Below, in pieces: positions 61,433 to 64,000 of a stretch of DNA of 64,000 bases. The notes under the pieces are model-generated. The model made no database searches and had not been told where the DNA came from. It worked only from the letters and a program-made list of their open reading frames with translations. Position 1 is the stretch's first letter. Each line of letters opens with the position of its first letter. Source of the stretch: Planctomycetaceae bacterium (GTDB taxonomy: Bacteria > Planctomycetota > Phycisphaerae > SM23-33); contig JBDKTA010000049.1 in the NCBI GenBank assembly GCA_039680605.1, positions 120,029 to 184,028 of the forward strand, given 5' to 3'. The position numbers and the translations under genes are program-made.

Positions 61433-61590
61433 AAAAGATTTGCCATAAAGATCACAAAGAACACAAAGGAAGGTAATCAGTAAGCAGTAATCGGTAAGCG
61501 GAAGTCCGTTTTGTTTCACCGATTACTTATGACCGATTACTCTCCTCTTTCTGTTCTTCGTGTTCTTTGTGATCTTTGTGGCGAGGTTGT
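61433..61590. repeat. Nested inverted repeat with heptad arms (copy 3 of heptad family)
   Basis: The outer arms are GCCATAAAGATCACAAAGAA (from about 61442) and TTCTTTGTGATCTTTGTGGC (from about 61563), reverse complements with few mismatches. Inside them lie heptad arms GTAATCAGTAAGCAGTAATC (from 61473) and ACCGATTAC units to about 61540, again complementary. The outer word is related to GCCACAGAGATCACAGAGGC near 46605. No gene is visible. Confidence 0.8.
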
Positions 61591-61670
61591 TATCTTCAAT
61601 TCGGATTTGCCGTCTATTTCGGTTTTCGAGATTCGAATTTCGGATTTGGTTTTCGCGAAAGGAGTCATTC

Positions 61671-62543
61671 ATGGCCGCGACACTGGCGTGCATTGCAGGC
61701 GAAGAGGTCTACCGGCAGTGGCAGGCCGGCCATATTGCAGGCACTCAGCTCGGCCCGCGAAAGACCCCCTTCGGCAACAGCGGCGAGATCTTCCTGGTCG
61801 CGGCCGAGGGCACCGAGTTCTACCTGCTGCCGCGGTACGGCGCGGGCATGGACAAGACCGCCCCCTGCAAGATCAATAGCCGCGCCAACATGTACGCCCT
61901 GAAAGACCTGGGCGTCAACCGCGTGGTGGCCTGGGGGCCCGGCGGCACCATCACCCACAACATCGCCGTGGGCGACCTGGTGATCCTGACCGACCTGCTC
62001 GACCTGACGCACCGCCGAGAGGCGACCTTCTTTGAAGACAGCCCCCTGGGCTTCCTGCGACAGTTCCCCGTCTTCTGCCCCTCGCTGCGAAAAGCCGCCG
62101 GCGAGGCCCTGCACGCCATGCGCCTGGTCTTCCACGGTTCGGGCACAGCCGCCGTCTCCGAAGGCCCGCGACTCGAAACCCCCGCCGAGATCCGCATGCT
62201 CTCAGCCCTGGGCGCCGAGGTGGCTACCCACACCTTCGTGCCGGAAGTCTTCCTGGCCAAGGAACTGCAGATGTGCTACGCGGCCGTCTGCTACGTCGTC
62301 AACTACGCCGAAGGCGGCCTGCGCCACAAACCCTTCGCCCCCGGCACGCTCTTCGGCGGCCTGTCGAGCGAATCCGACCACGACCGTGTAGCCGGCGCCG
62401 TCAGCGCGATGACACAGACGATGGTCCGAATCGCTCATGCCGTAGATAAATCCCCGCCCGACTGCACCTGCGAAAAAACCATGCAGCACAACATCGAAGC
62501 CTACGGCCTCGACGCCGACTGGCACACGTGGTTTGGGAAATGA
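61671..62543 (+). CDS. MTAP/PNP-type nucleoside phosphorylase
   Basis: It phosphorolyses a purine nucleoside or 5'-methylthioadenosine. The product is 290 residues from the ATG at 61671, with AAAGGAG ahead. The frame opens earlier across repeat DNA. Family features are the N-terminal GPRKTPFGNSG, INSRANMYALKDLGVNRVVA, GDLVILTDLLDLTHRR, and the GPRLETPAEIRML and LGAEVATHT blocks, as in MTA phosphorylase. It follows a repeat-rich spacer and is overlapped by a downstream membrane protein gene. The exact substrate (MTA or purine nucleoside) is uncertain. Confidence 0.9.
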   Translation: MAATLACIAGEEVYRQWQAGHIAGTQLGPRKTPFGNSGEIFLVAAEGTEFYLLPRYGAGMDKTAPCKINSRANMYALKDLGVNRVVAWGPGGTITHNIAVGDLVILTDLLDLTHRREATFFEDSPLGFLRQFPVFCPSLRKAAGEALHAMRLVFHGSGTAAVSEGPRLETPAEIRMLSALGAEVATHTFVPEVFLAKELQMCYAAVCYVVNYAEGGLRHKPFAPGTLFGGLSSESDHDRVAGAVSAMTQTMVRIAHAVDKSPPDCTCEKTMQHNIEAYGLDADWHTWFGK

Positions 62544-63124
62544 AAAGGCGGATCATTATCTCATTGCCTGCTGTTGCAGGCCTTTTGTTGCTGCTGGCGG
62601 CAATTGTGTGCGAGTTAGCGTCGTGCCACTACGCCGACGATTCGGGGTGGCATTTTCAGAACCCCCTGAAATTCAACTTGTATTTCTTTGGCGGAATCGT
62701 TTCTGCAGCCGGACTGGTGATAGTATCCCTGGCCTGGCCCGGCGACGGTGAGGCGGGTGCGCAGATTATCACAATGGCCCGCTGGGTTACCGCAATAAGC
62801 TGGGTCTCAAGCAACGTGTTCGTATACCACTTCTTCGCAGGCTCTGGCGATGGCGCCAGCCGCGGGATCGGGATGGCAGTCTGGCTGTTTGCCTGGCTGC
62901 CTGTTTCGTCTGCCGCAATGGCGCCTGCCTTTGCGCTCTTTAGCAGCATGAGCCGCCAGAGGCGTCGCTGGAAGACCACCTTGGTCGTCGCTGCACCGCT
63001 GGCGCTTCTGGTGCTGGGTATGGCCGTATCAAGCGAATTGACGGACGTTGCGATGTTTCCCATCACGTTCGTTCCGGTGATCGCAGCGAGCTTTCGAGTC
63101 GGTTCCTACGCCGCCGAGAAATAG
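62540..63124 (+). CDS. Predicted polytopic membrane protein, unknown function
   Basis: The 194-residue product starts at an ATG overlapping the previous stop (ATGA), so the genes are coupled. It has about five hydrophobic segments: about 6-24, 45-64, 77-95, 108-130 and 145-165. A Cys pair (Cys24, Cys29) is near the end of the first helix. Although it overlaps a phosphorylase gene, I see no functional link. No family was recognised. Confidence 0.65.
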   Translation: MKRRIIISLPAVAGLLLLLAAIVCELASCHYADDSGWHFQNPLKFNLYFFGGIVSAAGLVIVSLAWPGDGEAGAQIITMARWVTAISWVSSNVFVYHFFAGSGDGASRGIGMAVWLFAWLPVSSAAMAPAFALFSSMSRQRRRWKTTLVVAAPLALLVLGMAVSSELTDVAMFPITFVPVIAASFRVGSYAAEK

Positions 63125-63130
63125 CTGGGT

Positions 63131-63156
63131 GCCACGCACAACTCTGTTGTGCGTGC
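63131..63156. repeat. GCACAAC hairpin, copy 1
   Basis: GCCACGCACAAC and its near reverse complement GTTGTGCGTGCC flank a two- to three-base loop. The unit lies seven bases after the membrane-protein stop. A second copy, in opposite orientation as judged by the GGTGCC flank, is at 63698-63727. Confidence 0.75.
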
Positions 63157-63201
63157 CGATGTGCTTGGTGCGAGTGATGCTGTTGAATGGGAAAAGCAGA
63201 A

Positions 63202-63678
63202 ATGAGGATCATAGCGTCAAGCATGTTGCTCTGTCTCGTGGGGCTGGCTGGGTGCAGCAAGAATCAATCCGGGACCGCTCTAGTCGTGGACACTGCTTCC
63301 CGACCAAGTATCCCGACATCAAACCCGGCGATTCCTCGTGTGGGTATCGGTGCAACAGGCGATGGAGCCGCGCGCGTCTTCTACTCCGGGCCCGGTCGAA
63401 TTCGTTACTCATGGTCAAATGAGGCCTTTGCCTTTACGGTGAACGACGGGGGCAAGACGCTGGTAGAAGGCAAAGGTTCTCTCACCCCTGGCGAGTCAAA
63501 GACTCTGATCGAAATCGCTGCACAGAGCAGTTGTGATTGGGAGATTGAACTGCTGGGCTTTGCGCCCGATGCCGTCGAACGGCCACAAGAGCAATGCAAT
63601 GAAGTTGTAAGAATTGAGCCAGGCAAGCGCCAGCTTAGCTTTGAACGCGTTCAGCAGTGGGACTACGACTGCAAGTGA
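63202..63678 (+). CDS. Putative lipoprotein, unknown function
   Basis: The product is 158 residues from the ATG at 63202 (an ATG at 63187 is also in frame). The N-terminus MRIIASSMLLCLVGLAGCS is a lipoprotein signal with lipobox LAGC. The mature part has beta-like segments (GPGRIRYSWSNEAFAF, NDGGKTLVEGKGSLT, ESKTLIEIAAQSSCDWEIELLGF). No domain was recognised. The gene stands alone between two copies of the same hairpin repeat. Confidence 0.7.
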   Translation: MRIIASSMLLCLVGLAGCSKNQSGTALVVDTASRPSIPTSNPAIPRVGIGATGDGAARVFYSGPGRIRYSWSNEAFAFTVNDGGKTLVEGKGSLTPGESKTLIEIAAQSSCDWEIELLGFAPDAVERPQEQCNEVVRIEPGKRQLSFERVQQWDYDCK

Positions 63679-63697
63679 CAGGGGGTGGGAGTCGGGG

Positions 63698-63727
63698 ACA
63701 CGCACAACGGAGTTGTGCGTGGCACCC
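63698..63727. repeat. GCACAAC hairpin, copy 2
   Basis: ACACGCACAAC and GTTGTGCGTGGCACCC form a stem with a GGA loop. It mirrors copy 1 at 63131 and may terminate the lipoprotein transcript. Confidence 0.75.
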
Positions 63728-63747
63728 GGCGCGAGGGAGACTGCAAC

Positions 63748-63878
63748 TTAGTCCATGAACAGCTCCGGGCGGACCTTGAAGCGTTGGGCCAGTTTCAGCA
63801 GATGATCGACGGTCAGGGATCGCTCGCCTTTGAGAATCTTTGAGCCCATGCTGGAATGAACGCCCAGCAGCAGGGCTA
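63748..63878 (-). pseudogene. Truncated XRE/HigA-like antitoxin remnant
   Basis: On the minus strand a frame ending in TAA at 63748-63750 encodes at least 42 residues with a helix-turn-helix look: LALLLGVHSSMGSKILKGER, then SLTVDHLLKLAQRFKVRPEL and FMD. This matches the C-terminal half of HigA-type antitoxins. No start codon remains: the frame runs into an IS630-like left end at about 63878, so the N-terminal half is missing. A partner toxin, if any, is outside the window. Confidence 0.6.
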
Positions 63879-64000
63879 GAGCAAGTCACGAACACATCTA
63901 GCGCCCTCTGAAGAAGTTGTGTATGCTTGGGTCAAGCATGGAGGCTTGAAATGAAAGCATACTCAATGGATTTACGTAAGCGTGTGTTGGCAATGTGCGA
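63879..64000 (+). mobile_element. Left end of an IS630-like insertion sequence
   Basis: The sequence beyond 63878 is unlike its surroundings (lower G+C) and includes the start of a transposase gene. The boundary is placed at the TA dinucleotide at 63877-63878, since IS630 elements insert at TA. The terminal inverted repeat cannot be checked without the right end. Confidence 0.65.
63951..64000 (+). CDS. IS630-family transposase, N-terminal fragment
   Basis: From the ATG at 63951, with GGAGG six bases ahead, 16 complete residues are visible: MKAYSMDLRKRVLAMC. This is the usual start of IS630-type transposases (the YSMDLRKRV segment of the N-terminal HTH domain). The rest lies beyond the window edge. 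Confidence 0.75.
   Translation, partial: MKAYSMDLRKRVLAMC

Noticed and set aside
63635..63895. Minus-strand 86-codon open frame near the window end
   Set aside because: A different frame in the same place encodes a clear HTH remnant, and this one reads across a hairpin repeat.

Overview
This is a GC-rich (roughly two-thirds G+C by eye) bacterial chromosome segment. It most likely comes from a Planctomycetota lineage, possibly Phycisphaerae-like. The indications are two PEP-CTERM secreted proteins, a large zinc-ribbon/vWA/ExbBD/TPR cluster, a formylglycine-type sulfatase, a sigma factor with an unusual helix-turn-helix N-terminus, an archaeal-type phosphoglycerate mutase homologue beside homoserine dehydrogenase, and many short hairpin repeats between genes. 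The taxonomic call is inference; no rRNA gene is present to confirm it.

Region 1 (1-23144) is one long plus-strand translation/transcription supercluster: rpoC (5' end outside the window), rpsL, rpsG, fusA, then S10-spc-alpha from rpsJ to rplQ with secY, adk, map, rpmJ and rpoA. Gene order is canonical, but tuf, rpmD (L30) and infA are absent from their usual places. SecY has an extra two-helix N-terminus, and repeat hairpins sit between rpoC/rpsL, rpsG/fusA and rplF/rplR. A strong intrinsic terminator closes the cluster.

Region 2 (23240-29680) holds a XylR-like AraC regulator divergent from two PEP-CTERM surface proteins, a HIT hydrolase, a membrane family-2 glycosyltransferase and tRNA-Leu. 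Region 3 (29884-43959) is a possible energised envelope system: two paralogous zinc-ribbon/TM/vWA proteins, a TPR protein, an ExbB/TolQ-like pump, two ExbD-like proteins and a 1070-residue TPR protein. It is followed by tRNA-Cys, three proteins of unknown function and the unusual sigma factor.

Region 4 (43999-54861, mostly minus strand) carries an FtsB-like protein, enolase, an SGNH hydrolase, a nuclease, aspartokinase, a HEPN-like plus putative GIY-YIG-like pair, a plus-strand sulfatase, a GAF-like protein, an ApgM/homoserine-kinase-like protein and homoserine dehydrogenase. Aspartokinase, homoserine dehydrogenase and possibly the ApgM-like protein would serve the aspartate-to-threonine pathway. 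Region 5 (54917-58401) pairs a DUF2723-like membrane glycosyltransferase divergently with a UbiA prenyltransferase and an NAD-dependent epimerase, suggesting a polyprenyl-linked sugar route.

Region 6 (58647-64000) has gyrA with non-canonical quinolone-determining residues, a nucleoside phosphorylase, a membrane protein and a lipoprotein. It ends with an antitoxin-like HTH remnant cut by the left end of an IS630-like element. At least five families of short palindromic or tandem repeats recur across the window.
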